Part shown: positions 24,398 through 33,989 of the stretch, in pieces
How positions within the stretch are numbered: position 1 is the stretch's first letter
Layout: every line of letters starts with the position of its first letter
From: Crocosphaera chwakensis CCY0110
Lineage (GTDB): Bacteria; Cyanobacteriota; Cyanobacteriia; Cyanobacteriales; Microcystaceae
Length of the DNA stretch: 64,000 nt
Direction: 5' to 3'
Assembly (NCBI RefSeq): GCF_000169335.1
Contig: NZ_AAXW01000008.1
Coordinates: forward strand, 1-64,000
Made by a program: the position numbers and the translations under genes
Notes under the pieces: generated by a model
Database searches by the model: none
What the model saw: the letters and a program-made list of their open reading frames with translations, nothing else
Told to the model about the DNA's origin: nothing

Positions 24398-26089
24398 CTA
24401 CTTTTTACCAGCCCGTGGGGCTGCTGGCCCGTCTATTTCTACTTTAGTATCTGAAGAAGAATTAGGACTTTTGCTCGGTTCAGTTGATGTTTTCGGGCTT
24501 TGGGTAGGAGTTTTTGGCTTTGGGGGAGCAGGTGGGCTTTGATTTTGGGGGGTTTGAGTCGGAGGTTTCGGCTCTATTGGAGTTTTAGGGATAGAATTAG
24601 TGGAATTTTCAGGAGCAGGCGTAGGAGTTTTCGGCTCTGGGGGAGCAGATGGGGCTTGATTTTGGGGCGTTTGAGTCGGAGGTTTCGGCTCTATTGGAGT
24701 TTTAGGGGTAGAATTAGTGGAATTTTCAGGAGCAGGCGTAGGAGTTTTCGGCTCTGGGGGAGCAGAGGGAGCCTGATTTTGGGGCGTTTGAGGCGTTGGA
24801 TTCGGTTGAATCGGAGGTTTCGGCTCTATTGGAGTTTTAGGGGTAGAATTAGTGGAATTTTCAGGAGCAGGCGTAGGAGTTTTCGGCTCTGGGGGAGCAG
24901 AGGGAGCCTGATTTTGGGGCGTTTGAGGCGTTGGATTCGGTTGAGCCGGCGTGTTGGGTGTAGCAGAAGGAGACGCTTGGGGTTGATTGTTTCTTTCCCC
25001 CTCAGCAACACCAGTTCCGCAGATGTTTGGATCGTATTCAAAAAGAACTTTTACCCGTGTTGATTGAGGAAAACTACGGGATCTGACTGTTTGTAATCCC
25101 TGATTATTCAAAAGGCCGTAGCCTGAACTACGAGTCATAAAAGGGGGTTTTCTCAGTTGTCCATTGTTATTAACTAAAACGTTATAAATCGCACTTCCCT
25201 CTAATTTTAGGTTACAAGCAGCTTTAGGATAGGTTGCTTTAATCGTCATCATTTGACTGGGTTTCAACGTGACTCCCGTTTGCTGCATCCATTCAAGATC
25301 CCTGTCTCTGGCATCTTCGCGTTTTGTCCCTTGAGGATTATAGGTTAAATTATCCGCTCCTTCTAAAGTATCTTCGAGGAGATTTCTCACAATTTCATCC
25401 CGTCGGATTGGGTTGTTATTGGGATTACGAGATATTTGAGGATTACGAGAGGGGTTATTTCCTAGGGGATTTTGATTGTTGGGGCGATCGCCTTGAAATA
25501 GTGGATTATTGGGTCTAGCAGGGGTGGGGTCGCCAAAGTCAATATTTTGACGAGGATCGACCATTTCAGGGGTTTTTGTGTCAGGTATGGGAGGGGTTTT
25601 TGGGGTTGGGGTTTGTAGAGAAGGAGGTGGTAAGGGAGTGCGATTGATCGATGGAGGGTTGCTAGGAAAAGATCGTCGTGGTGGTAGTTCTACGGGGATT
25701 CTACTATAATCGTTGTAGGAATTTAGGGGAGGTAGAGGGGGCAAAGCAGGGGGAGTTGGTAAATTATCGAAATTATTAGGTAAAGAAGACTCTAAAGAAG
25801 GAGAATCTAACATAGGCAGATCCCCTAAAGTAGAATTAGGGAATTCTGGCATACTCGATAAACTTGAATTATCCTCAGGTAAACGACTTTGTTCACTAGG
25901 GTTTAATTCAATGAGGGGAACATTGATCGGTCCTTGGTCAGTTCCTTCTGATTCAGAGGTGGGTAAATTGGTAACATAAGGAACCAGTAGAAATAATGCC
26001 AGACCATGAAGACCCACAGAAACGAGAGTCGGAATAAAATTAGAATTAAAAATGCGAATAGGTGCGTTTTGAAAATAGGAAGAAGTCAT
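24398..26089 (-). CDS. TonB-like protein with a proline-rich repeat tail
   Basis: The product is 563 aa. It has a single N-terminal membrane segment (about 18-40), then a Pro/Asn-rich periplasmic spacer (80-240). A compact domain follows (about 255-365), with TIKATYPKAACNLKLEGSA (cited in part) and a YNVLVNNNGQL strand typical of TonB C-terminal domains. Unusually, ~195 more residues follow, made of four imperfect repeats built on TPQNQAPSAPPEPKTPTPAPEN, listed as key residues TPQNQ, PPEPKTPT and PENSTNS. TonB normally transfers energy to outer-membrane receptors; no exbB/exbD or receptor gene is adjacent. Function is inferred. Confidence 0.65.
   Translation of the reverse strand: MTSSYFQNAPIRIFNSNFIPTLVSVGLHGLALFLLVPYVTNLPTSESEGTDQGPINVPLIELNPSEQSRLPEDNSSLSSMPEFPNSTLGDLPMLDSPSLESSLPNNFDNLPTPPALPPLPPLNSYNDYSRIPVELPPRRSFPSNPPSINRTPLPPPSLQTPTPKTPPIPDTKTPEMVDPRQNIDFGDPTPARPNNPLFQGDRPNNQNPLGNNPSRNPQISRNPNNNPIRRDEIVRNLLEDTLEGADNLTYNPQGTKREDARDRDLEWMQQTGVTLKPSQMMTIKATYPKAACNLKLEGSAIYNVLVNNNGQLRKPPFMTRSSGYGLLNNQGLQTVRSRSFPQSTRVKVLFEYDPNICGTGVAEGERNNQPQASPSATPNTPAQPNPTPQTPQNQAPSAPPEPKTPTPAPENSTNSTPKTPIEPKPPIQPNPTPQTPQNQAPSAPPEPKTPTPAPENSTNSTPKTPIEPKPPTQTPQNQAPSAPPEPKTPTPAPENSTNSIPKTPIEPKPPTQTPQNQSPPAPPKPKTPTQSPKTSTEPSKSPNSSSDTKVEIDGPAAPRAGKK
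24500..24960. repeat. In-frame tandem repeats coding the Pro-rich tail
   Basis: Four imperfect copies of a ~105-135-bp unit encode the proline-rich tail of the TonB-like protein. Two copies are longer, by an inserted PNPTPQ-type segment. The copies are nearly identical in DNA, suggesting recent expansion by slippage or recombination. Confidence 0.75.
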
Positions 26090-26535
26090 ACTAGGTTATA
26101 CCTAAGTCTTTATAAGTAGTTGCTATTCTGTTATTTATAACAAAAGTTGTGTCACAATGGCAGTCAGTTTTGAACCTGAGTTCAATGAAACTCGTTTATC
26201 GTCGCTTCGCTCCTGGTTATGGGGTATGGGGTGTGGTCAATTTTTGCCTGTTTTAACATCCCACCCCAGGAGCTTTTGAGTTTAAAACCCTACCGTCTGT
26301 ACGGTATATTCAATTATTCAATTGGTTGGAGTTTGAATTCTCATCCAATTGACACCCTAAACCCTACGCTCTACCCCCTGTTCAATATTGCTTTTGTTGA
26401 GAAAGATAGAACTATGTAGGCTAATAGATATAATTAAGACTAAAAAGAAAGATGGGAATATTAGTAAGGTTAAGGTTTAACCCTCAGCTATATTCCCATC
26501 TGATGACTCGATTAGAGTAAGACTGAATTTCAGAC
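26090..26535. other. Gap with a shared 19-bp sequence and hairpin
   Basis: TTATCGTCGCTTCGCTCCT at 26196-26214 is identical to 4350-4368, so it belongs to a dispersed repeat. The rest is AT-rich without a convincing gene. A large hairpin near the right end serves the neighbouring gene. Confidence 0.45.
26443..26500 (-). terminator. Hairpin terminator of the wHTH-like gene
   Basis: GATGGGAATAT (26451-26461) and ATATTCCCATC (26490-26500) form an 11-bp outer stem with an inner GGTTAA/TTAACC pairing. On the minus strand it is followed by TTTCTTTTTA. It lies 35 bp beyond the stop codon at 26536. Confidence 0.6.
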
Positions 26536-26811
26536 TTAATCAATTTTTTCGAGTTGCCAAAGAATTTGATTTCCTTCTCGGCGAACCCGTGAAACAACCC
26601 AGTTACGCCAAGACCAATGATCACCCCGACTGGTGACAGCACTGGCATTTATATCCATTAAATCCGCTAATTCTGAGCTAGTGATTAAGTAACCCTTATC
26701 AGCGATTTCATCAGCAATGCGTAGGGTTTCAATGAGGTTTTGAATTTCGATGACTCTCTCTTCACGGGAGAGATCAAATTCTTCAATTGTATTGACAGAT
26801 GAGTCAATCAT
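26536..26811 (-). CDS. Small wHTH-like conserved protein
   Basis: The product is 91 aa. The segment GYLITSSELADLMDINASAV resembles the recognition part of a winged helix-turn-helix, and the following RVRREGNQILWQLEKID could form the wing strands. It looks like one of the small cyanobacterial proteins that may bind nucleic acid. The exact family is not recognised. Confidence 0.6.
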   Translation of the reverse strand: MIDSSVNTIEEFDLSREERVIEIQNLIETLRIADEIADKGYLITSSELADLMDINASAVTSRGDHWSWRNWVVSRVRREGNQILWQLEKID

Positions 26812-27080
26812 AATAGTATCAACTTAAAATTGCAAAAGGGTGGTCTTGAGTAAACTATAAAGAAAGTTGCTAAGATTTCATGAATCTTGCTACTGTTTAT
26901 CATAGCGACTTTTTGATAAAATATCAGTAAGGCTAAATTTTTTTTATCAGGAATGATTGACTTATGTATTTATCTAAATCTTCTTTATAGGATTCTTGAT
27001 ATCGAGTAACTGTAGTGTCTCTTGGTTGTAACTAGCCCTTAAACTTGAATTAGGATATCGCTCTATCATCATTATCATAT
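26812..27080. other. AT-rich gap, nothing recognised
   Basis: This gap lies between pgm (terminator at 27081-27133) and the small wHTH-like gene. It should contain the promoter of the latter. I see no gene or strong structure. Confidence 0.35.
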
Positions 27081-27133
27081 CAAAAAAAATCTCTGTCGGG
27101 GACACTAAGCAGAGTAAAGGCCCTAACAGAGAT
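27081..27133 (-). terminator. Intrinsic terminator of pgm
   Basis: ACAGAGAT (27126-27133) and ATCTCTGT (27089-27096) form an 8-bp stem around a ~29-base loop with an inner GGGCC/GGGG-C pairing. On the minus strand it is followed by eight T. Confidence 0.75.
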
Positions 27134-27145
27134 CATGTTTAAAAA

Positions 27146-28780
27146 TTAAGTGATCACAGTAGGTTTATCCCGTCCTGTAAATTGCTTAATGTGAGCAATT
27201 TCTTCTGCTAATTCAATTAGAGAAGATAAGGCTTTTTGGGTGTCTACATCATGCTTACTGGCATCAGGTTCATAACTTTCTAAATATACCCGTAAGGTTG
27301 CTCCTTTTGTTCCTGTTCCTGAGAGGCGGAAAATAATACGAGAACCATCAGTAAAGCCGATCCGAATACCCTGCTTTTCGCTAACACTCCCATCTACAGG
27401 ATCAGTATAAGCAAAATCATCGGCATAGGCAACTTCATAGTTACCATAGGTTTTGCCTTTCATGTCCCCTACCAGCGATCGCAGACGGTTCATTAACTCG
27501 TTAGCCGGGCCTGACTCGACTTCTTCGTAGTCATGACGGGAATAGTAGTTACGGCCATATTCTTGCCAATGATCTTTGACAATTTTTTCGACAGACTCCC
27601 CTTTTACCGCTAGAATATTCAACCAGAAAAGTACCGCCCAAAGTCCGTCTTTTTCTCGAATATGATTCGATCCGGTGCCAAAACTTTCTTCACCGCAAAG
27701 GGTGGCTTTTCCTGCATCTAATAAGTTGCCAAAGAATTTCCAACCGGTGGGGGTTTCATAACAGTCTATACCCAGTTTAGCAGCAACTCGATCAGCGGCC
27801 GCACTGGTTGGCATGGATCGCGCAACTCCTGCAATACCATCCTTATACCCTGGGACTAGGGTAGCATTAGCGGTTAACACGGCTAAACTATCGCTAGGGG
27901 TGACAAAAAAGTTTTTACCTAAGATCATATTGCGATCGCCGTCTCCATCGGATGCTGCTCCAAAGTCCGGCGCATTGTCTCCAAACATGATTTCTACAAG
28001 ATCATGGGCATAAACTAAGTTAGGATCAGGATGGCCTCCCCCAAAGTCTTCTAAAGGTGTCCCATTTTGTACCGTTCCTTCTTTGGCCCCTAAATGCTTC
28101 TCAAATAACGCTTTCGCATAGGGTCCAGTCACCGCGTGAAGGGAGTCCATACACATTCTGAAGTTATCAGAACTCACCATTGACTTAATTTTATTGAAGT
28201 CGAATAATTCTTGCATCAACTCCACATAAGGGGTTACAGAGTCGATCACTTCTACGTCCATTGTCCCTAGTTTAAAGGAACCGGGGCGATCTAAGTTGAT
28301 ATCGGCCGCGTCTAAAATTTTATACTCACTGATGGTTTTGGTGCGATTGTAAATAGCATTGGTAACTTTTTCCGGTGCAGGTCCACCATTACTGACGTTA
28401 TATTTTACCCCGAAGTCTCCATTCGGACCCCCAGGGTTATGACTAGCGGATAAAATAATGCCTCCAAAAGCGTTATATTTGCGAATAACGGCGGATGCTG
28501 CTGGCGTGGAAAAAATACCACCACAACCCACTAAAATGCGCCCGATATTGTTAGCTGCAGCCATTTTTAGGATAATTTGAATGGCTTGACGATTATAATA
28601 ACGTCCATCCCCTCCTACTACCAGGGTTTGGCCTTCGCAACCATCGAGACTATCGAAGATCGATTGAATAAAGTTTTCTAAATAATTCGGCTTTTGGAAG
28701 GTAGGAACCCCTTTTCGGAGTCCAGAGGTTCCAGGTTTTTGGTCATCAAAGGGGGTTGTAGTAACGGTACGAATTGTCAT
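27146..28780 (-). CDS. pgm: Phosphoglucomutase
   Basis: This cytosolic enzyme interconverts glucose 1-phosphate and glucose 6-phosphate, linking glycogen turnover with central metabolism. The 544-aa product is full length for the alpha-D-glucose-specific type. The phosphoserine loop ILSASHNPGG lies near residue 115, the metal loop DGDGDRN near 280, the sugar-binding CGEESFG near 355, and the phosphate-binding RLSGTGTKG near the C-terminus. A terminator follows. It is divergent to nothing close, with about 110 bp to the small upstream gene. Confidence 0.95.
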   Translation of the reverse strand: MTIRTVTTTPFDDQKPGTSGLRKGVPTFQKPNYLENFIQSIFDSLDGCEGQTLVVGGDGRYYNRQAIQIILKMAAANNIGRILVGCGGIFSTPAASAVIRKYNAFGGIILSASHNPGGPNGDFGVKYNVSNGGPAPEKVTNAIYNRTKTISEYKILDAADINLDRPGSFKLGTMDVEVIDSVTPYVELMQELFDFNKIKSMVSSDNFRMCMDSLHAVTGPYAKALFEKHLGAKEGTVQNGTPLEDFGGGHPDPNLVYAHDLVEIMFGDNAPDFGAASDGDGDRNMILGKNFFVTPSDSLAVLTANATLVPGYKDGIAGVARSMPTSAAADRVAAKLGIDCYETPTGWKFFGNLLDAGKATLCGEESFGTGSNHIREKDGLWAVLFWLNILAVKGESVEKIVKDHWQEYGRNYYSRHDYEEVESGPANELMNRLRSLVGDMKGKTYGNYEVAYADDFAYTDPVDGSVSEKQGIRIGFTDGSRIIFRLSGTGTKGATLRVYLESYEPDASKHDVDTQKALSSLIELAEEIAHIKQFTGRDKPTVIT

Positions 28781-28890
28781 AATGCAATTAGACCTAGATT
28801 TTGTATGCTGCTATACCTATGCTCAGGTATCATTTATAACCACTTTACGTCATTTACGGTCACGTTTAGTTAAGAGTTCGGAGTGAGGAA

Positions 28891-29127
28891 TTACTTTAGT
28901 GGACTGAGACAGCTAAAATAGTGTAATAGATAAGCCCAGTCAGGAGCTTTTACGACAATTTTGCCATTTACCGTAGCGCAAATGCGGTCATAGGCGATTG
29001 CGAGTGCATTATCTGCAACTTTCCCTGTAACTTCTAAACTATCGGTTAAGGCCGCAGCTAAAGCAGATTGATGAATCTTATCCACAGGGTCATCAGGTAA
29101 GATAAAAAAGAGATAATAATTCTTCAT
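28891..29127 (-). CDS. Small conserved hypothetical protein
   Basis: The product is 78 aa, with an aromatic N-terminus (MKNYYLFFILPDDP) and a mostly alpha/beta pattern ending in APDWAYLLHYFSCLSPLK. It lies between pgm and glyQ on the same strand. GGAGG is present just upstream of the ATG (CCTCC on the plus strand), supporting the start. I do not recognise a family. Confidence 0.55.
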   Translation of the reverse strand: MKNYYLFFILPDDPVDKIHQSALAAALTDSLEVTGKVADNALAIAYDRICATVNGKIVVKAPDWAYLLHYFSCLSPLK

Positions 29128-29221
29128 GATGGAGGTATTTTGACTGTACCTGAAATACTCCCAAGTTGGGAGTTTCCTGTTGCAGACATCTGCTCTCCAG
29201 AGTTTGATTAATTCGCCTCAA

Positions 29222-30121
29222 TTATGATTTTTGTAAAGGGAAATTTAACCTTTCTCGTTGTTGTAAATATAAGTTAGCCACTTCCCTCGCTAAATTACGA
29301 ATACGACCAATATAACGAGTTCTTTCTGCGACGGCAATCACTCCCCTCGCATCTAACAAATTGAAAGAATGAGAGCATTTTAAAACATAATCTAAGCTAG
29401 GAAAAACTAAACCACGAGCAATTAATTGTTTCGCTTCTTGTTCATATAAAGCAAACAATTTAAACAATAAATCTGCATCGGATGCTTCAAAATTATAAGT
29501 ACATTGTTCTACTTCACTTTGTAAGAAAATATCACCATAATTAATCTGATCATTCCACTGAATTTTAGTAATAGCTTCTACTTCTTGTAGATACATTGCT
29601 AATCGTTCTAAACCATAGGTAATCTCAATAGAAACAGGACGACAATCAATACCACCACATTGCTGAAAGTAAGTAAATTGGGTAATTTCCATGCCATCTA
29701 ACCAGACTTCCCAACCGACACCCCAAGCTCCCAAAGTAGGAGATTCCCAGTTATCTTCTACAAAACGAATATCATGATCTTCTGGTTTAATGCCTAATGC
29801 TCGTAACGAGTCTAAATAAATTTCTTGAATATTATCGGGAGACGGTTTTATTAATACTTGATATTGAAAATAATGCTGAAATCGGTTAGGATTTTCACCA
29901 TAACGGCCATCAGTGGGACGACGACAGGGTTCGACATAGGCAACAGCCCAGGGTTCAGGCCCGATCGCCCGAAGAAAAGTATGGGGACTCATGGTCCCTG
30001 CCCCTTTTTCCGTATCGTAAGGCTGAACAATTAAACAACCGCGATCTCGAAGAGATTCGCTTTGCGGTGCGCTCCAAAATTCGTTGAGTTTAGCAATAAT
30101 TTCTTGAAAATTAATTGACAC
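29222..30121 (-). CDS. glyQ: Glycyl-tRNA synthetase alpha subunit
   Basis: This is the catalytic alpha chain of the bacterial alpha2beta2 glycyl-tRNA synthetase; it activates glycine and, with GlyS (not in the window), charges tRNA-Gly. The 299-aa product starts at GTG. Class II motifs are visible: YDTEKGAGTMSPHTFLRAIG, the PCRRPTDGRYGENPNR motif-2 region and the YGLERLAMYLQ motif-3 helix. Length is standard. Confidence 0.96.
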   Translation of the reverse strand: MSINFQEIIAKLNEFWSAPQSESLRDRGCLIVQPYDTEKGAGTMSPHTFLRAIGPEPWAVAYVEPCRRPTDGRYGENPNRFQHYFQYQVLIKPSPDNIQEIYLDSLRALGIKPEDHDIRFVEDNWESPTLGAWGVGWEVWLDGMEITQFTYFQQCGGIDCRPVSIEITYGLERLAMYLQEVEAITKIQWNDQINYGDIFLQSEVEQCTYNFEASDADLLFKLFALYEQEAKQLIARGLVFPSLDYVLKCSHSFNLLDARGVIAVAERTRYIGRIRNLAREVANLYLQQRERLNFPLQKS

Positions 30122-30343
30122 TTTTTGTTTGACTTTCCTATGCTAAGTTTTTAGTTTAAGTTGGTTTATTATACCAAAAAAAATCTAATTTTGCTTTTAA
30201 TTCTATATTATTTTAAGAATATTTAATAGTGATTGTCGTCGACAAATAATAAATAAAAATAAAGTTTCACCAAAGTTTTAAGGCTGATAAGAGATGTCTA
30301 AGTTAATCTAAAAAGTAGAGAGACTCATTAAACAAAAAACTAA

Positions 30344-32482
30344 ATGAAATTTTTTAGTCGATTAAGTATTCAGTCAAAACTGATGTTAATGTTACTTGCT
30401 GTTAGTATTGCATCTATTTTAGTCATAAGTTATGTTGGTTACACCAGTGGCAAAGAAGCTATTTTAGAAAACATATATTATCAAATTACGGAATTAAGAA
30501 ACTCTAGAGCTAGACAAGTTCAATCATACTTTAATTATGTTCAAAATCATGCTATCACTTTAGCAGAAGATCCCACTGTGATTGAAGCGACAGTATCTTT
30601 TACTGATAGTTTTAATCAATTAGAAAATGAGGAAGTTTCTAGCAATATGATCTCTGAGCTTTGGCGATTTTATGAAAAAGAGTTTATTCCTCGTTTACAA
30701 ATGAATGTGGATGGAAATCCAACGGTTTTAAGTTACTTTCCCAAAGAAAATATTGCTCGGTATCTCCAATATCACTATTTAGTAAAAAATCCTTATGATG
30801 TTGACAATAAAAGTCGTTTAGACATGGCTCAAGATGGGAGCAAATACAGTGAAATACATCAAAATTTTCATAAGTTCTTTCGATCAATAACCACTAGATT
30901 TGATTATAGAAATTTATTTTTGGTTGATAGTGAAACAGGAAATATTGTTTATAGTGTACATAAAGATACTGGCTTTGCCACTAGCTTTAAAGATGGTCCT
31001 TATGCCTATAGTGGGGCAGCTAATCTATTTGAAACCTTACAAAATAATCGAGAAAGGGGGGCATTTGAAGTTATAGATTTTACCTCTTTTCGTCCTAGTT
31101 ATGGTCAACCTGTCGCTTTTATTGGTAGTCCTATTTTTCAACAGTCAAATTTAGTAGGCATCCTATTACTTCAGTTACCTGTCAATGAAATTAATCGTAT
31201 CATGACAGGTAATTTTCAATGGAAAAAAGACGGATTAGGAAAAACAGGAGAAACTATTTTAGTGGGTTCAGATTATTTAATGCGTTCTCAGTCTCGTTTC
31301 TTAGTAGAAAATCCTGATACGTATTTTAAAGAACTAAAAAAACAAAATATATCTGATAGAATTATTCAGAGAATAAAAGAAAATAACAGTCCTATTTTAT
31401 TACAAGAAGTTAAAACTAATTCTATTGAAAAAGCCCTGAAAGGAGAAGAAGGATTAGGAATTTTAGATGATTATCGTGGTGTTTCTTCTTTAGTTGCTTA
31501 CGCTCCTTTAAAATTATCGGATAATTTGGACTGGGTGATTTTATCAAAAATTTATGTTAGTGAAGCATTTGAACCCATACAAATTTTTGGTAAAAGAGTA
31601 TTAGTCACCAGTGCTATTTTAGTTCCAATTGTCACAATTTTATCGCTCTTTCTTTCCCGTCGTTTAGTGATGCCAATTTATCGATTAATTTCAGGTACAA
31701 AAAAAATTACATCAGGACAAAGTAATGTTGTTGTAACTGTCCCTTCCGATGATGAATTTTGTCAACTTGCTGGAGCATTTAATAAGATGGCTAGAACCAT
31801 TGATGAAGAAAAAGAAGCCCTAGAAGAACAGATTAGAAAAAATGATGCACTACTTTTAAAAACATTACCAGCACCTATTGTAAAACGATTGAAACAAGGA
31901 GAAGAAAAAATTGCCGATAAATTTCCCCATGTAACTGTATTATCAGCAAATATTGTGGGCTTTGATGAACAATGTGATTTAATGAGTGCAGAGGAAGCCG
32001 TTGGACTTTTAAATGATATTATTAGTGCTTTTGATGATGCAGCGCAACGCCATGATGTAGAAAAAATTAGTACCGTGGGAACTTCTTATTTAGCTGCTAG
32101 TGGGTTATTTGTACCACGATTAGATCGGGATAAAGCAGTGATAGAATTGGGATTAGAAATGTTAAGAATTGTACGAGCTTTTAGTCAAGAAAAACATCTC
32201 AAATTCGAGATTCGCATTGGAATTTACTCAGGAGAAGTTATCGGAGGATTATTAGGTAAACAAAAATTTATTTATAATTTAATTGGTAATACAGCTAAAG
32301 TAGCTCGTTTTCTCATGATTGTGAATTCTGTAGAAGGTAAACCTAATTCTATTCTAATTAGTCAAAATTTATATGAACCTTTACAGGAATTTTATCAATT
32401 TTTTAAAATGGGAGAAATTGATATTCCTAGTCAAGGTAAAATGGCAGTATGGTTATTAAGTGATGGCAGCCATAAAAAATAA
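30344..32482 (+). CDS. Cache-HAMP receptor with a degenerate class III cyclase domain
   Basis: The 712-aa protein has an N-terminal membrane helix (13-33), a large extracytoplasmic sensory region of dCache type (~35-415), a second helix (~420-440) and a HAMP domain (~445-500). A cyclase-homology domain follows (~520-705). The two metal-binding Asp of class III cyclases are replaced: TVLSANIVGF has Asn536, and ISTVGTSY has Thr580. Their 44-residue spacing is normal, so the alignment is secure. It probably cannot make cAMP/cGMP and may act as a regulatory receptor. No partner gene is adjacent. Confidence 0.8.
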   Translation: MKFFSRLSIQSKLMLMLLAVSIASILVISYVGYTSGKEAILENIYYQITELRNSRARQVQSYFNYVQNHAITLAEDPTVIEATVSFTDSFNQLENEEVSSNMISELWRFYEKEFIPRLQMNVDGNPTVLSYFPKENIARYLQYHYLVKNPYDVDNKSRLDMAQDGSKYSEIHQNFHKFFRSITTRFDYRNLFLVDSETGNIVYSVHKDTGFATSFKDGPYAYSGAANLFETLQNNRERGAFEVIDFTSFRPSYGQPVAFIGSPIFQQSNLVGILLLQLPVNEINRIMTGNFQWKKDGLGKTGETILVGSDYLMRSQSRFLVENPDTYFKELKKQNISDRIIQRIKENNSPILLQEVKTNSIEKALKGEEGLGILDDYRGVSSLVAYAPLKLSDNLDWVILSKIYVSEAFEPIQIFGKRVLVTSAILVPIVTILSLFLSRRLVMPIYRLISGTKKITSGQSNVVVTVPSDDEFCQLAGAFNKMARTIDEEKEALEEQIRKNDALLLKTLPAPIVKRLKQGEEKIADKFPHVTVLSANIVGFDEQCDLMSAEEAVGLLNDIISAFDDAAQRHDVEKISTVGTSYLAASGLFVPRLDRDKAVIELGLEMLRIVRAFSQEKHLKFEIRIGIYSGEVIGGLLGKQKFIYNLIGNTAKVARFLMIVNSVEGKPNSILISQNLYEPLQEFYQFFKMGEIDIPSQGKMAVWLLSDGSHKK

Positions 32483-32629
32483 AATTAATGTAGGTGCTGA
32501 ATAATATTAAGCCCTTACAGAGGGAACCATTCCCAATACACCTGTCAATTTGCTACAATTTCGGCACAATAGAAATAGACTTATTAATTGCTTAAAGCAA
32601 TCAACACCATTCACATTTTAGTTTGTCTC

Positions 32630-33871
32630 ATGAGAAAACGTGCATTTTGGGTAACTCTTCTCGTTATTTTTTCCCTTTTGTTCAACTTTTTTGCTTGGAC
32701 TCCCAATGCTAGTGCTTTTACAGAAAATCAAAAGCTGCTTTTGCAGTCGTGGCGACTGGTTAATCAATCTTATTTAGATGATACCTTTAATCATCAAAAT
32801 TGGTGGTTATTAAGACAAGATTTATTAAAACGTCCTTTAGATGATCGCCAAGAAACCTACGATACCATCGAGGAAATGCTAGCTAGTCTTGATGAACCGT
32901 TTACCCGTTTATTAAGACCAGAACAATATCATAATTTGCAAGTTAGCACCGCAGGAGAATTGTCAGGTGTAGGCTTACAAATTAACATTAATCCTGAAAC
33001 GGGTAACTTAGAAGTCGTTGCCCCTATAGAAGGATCTCCCGCAGAAGCAATCGGGATCAACGCCCGCGATCGCATCTTAAAAATTGATGATGTCGATACC
33101 ACCACTTTAACCCTCGATGAAGCAGCCACAAAAATGCGCGGACCGAGGGGAACTACGGTTTCTTTGACTATTTTACCCTACCAAAAAGAATCAGACGTGC
33201 GCGATATCAAAATTGTTCGCGATCGCATTTCTTTAAGTCCAGTTACTGCTAGTTTAAATCAACCAATTCCCAACCTTCCCATCGGTTATATTCGGTTGAA
33301 TCAGTTCAGTGCTAATGCGGCCCAAGAAATGGCAGAAGCTATCAATAACTTAGAAAAAGAAGGAGCGCAAGGTTATATTTTAGACCTCAGAAATAATCCA
33401 GGAGGACTCTTACAAGCAGGGATACAAGTAGCTCGTTTATGGATGGATCAAGGAACCATTGTTTATACTGTTAATCGTCAAGGGGTGCAGGATAGTTTTA
33501 CCGCATCAGGAACTGCATTGACTGACGATCCTTTAGTATTATTAGTGAATCAAGGAACCGCTAGTGCGAGTGAAATTCTAGCTGGTGCTTTAAAAGATAA
33601 TGGACGAGCAACATTAGTCGGAGAAAAAACTTTTGGTAAGGGGTTAATTCAATCCTTATTTGAGTTACCAGATGGTGCCGGTTTAGCTATTACAGTGGCT
33701 AAGTATGAAACGCCCAGTCATAGCGATATTCATAAATTAGGAATTCAACCAGATAAAGTAGTTGCTCAAGATCCGATTTCCTATCAACAAATTGGCACAA
33801 AAGATGATTTACAATATGAGGCTGCTATCGAACTTTTAACCGGTAATTCTGTGTTAGCGAATGCAGGTTAA
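32630..33871 (+). CDS. Carboxyl-terminal processing protease (S41)
   Basis: This exported Ser/Lys protease of the CtpA/B/C family cleaves C-terminal extensions; cyanobacterial CtpA matures the photosystem II D1 protein. I take the ATG at 32630 (MRKRAFWVTLL) because it starts a good signal peptide ending near ASAF; the frame extends upstream only to a TTG. The PDZ domain lies at ~95-190 (GELSGVGLQI). The catalytic Ser is in GTASASEILAGAL, with the Lys in GEKTFGKGLIQ 25 residues later. Which of the three cyanobacterial paralogues it is cannot be decided here. Confidence 0.88.
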   Translation: MRKRAFWVTLLVIFSLLFNFFAWTPNASAFTENQKLLLQSWRLVNQSYLDDTFNHQNWWLLRQDLLKRPLDDRQETYDTIEEMLASLDEPFTRLLRPEQYHNLQVSTAGELSGVGLQININPETGNLEVVAPIEGSPAEAIGINARDRILKIDDVDTTTLTLDEAATKMRGPRGTTVSLTILPYQKESDVRDIKIVRDRISLSPVTASLNQPIPNLPIGYIRLNQFSANAAQEMAEAINNLEKEGAQGYILDLRNNPGGLLQAGIQVARLWMDQGTIVYTVNRQGVQDSFTASGTALTDDPLVLLVNQGTASASEILAGALKDNGRATLVGEKTFGKGLIQSLFELPDGAGLAITVAKYETPSHSDIHKLGIQPDKVVAQDPISYQQIGTKDDLQYEAAIELLTGNSVLANAG

Positions 33872-33989
33872 ATTCAGTTATTTAGTGAACAGTTATCAGT
33901 GAAAAATTATAAATTAAGCTATCCACTGGTAGCTGTTCTCAATTTTACTATTTTGATTAATATTAATAGTTCATAATTATTCACAAAAG

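Noticed and set aside
24500..25063. A 187-codon Arg/Ser/Phe-rich frame on the plus strand
   Set aside because: It is the mirror of the repeat-coding tail of the TonB-like gene; composition follows from the Pro-rich repeats on the other strand.
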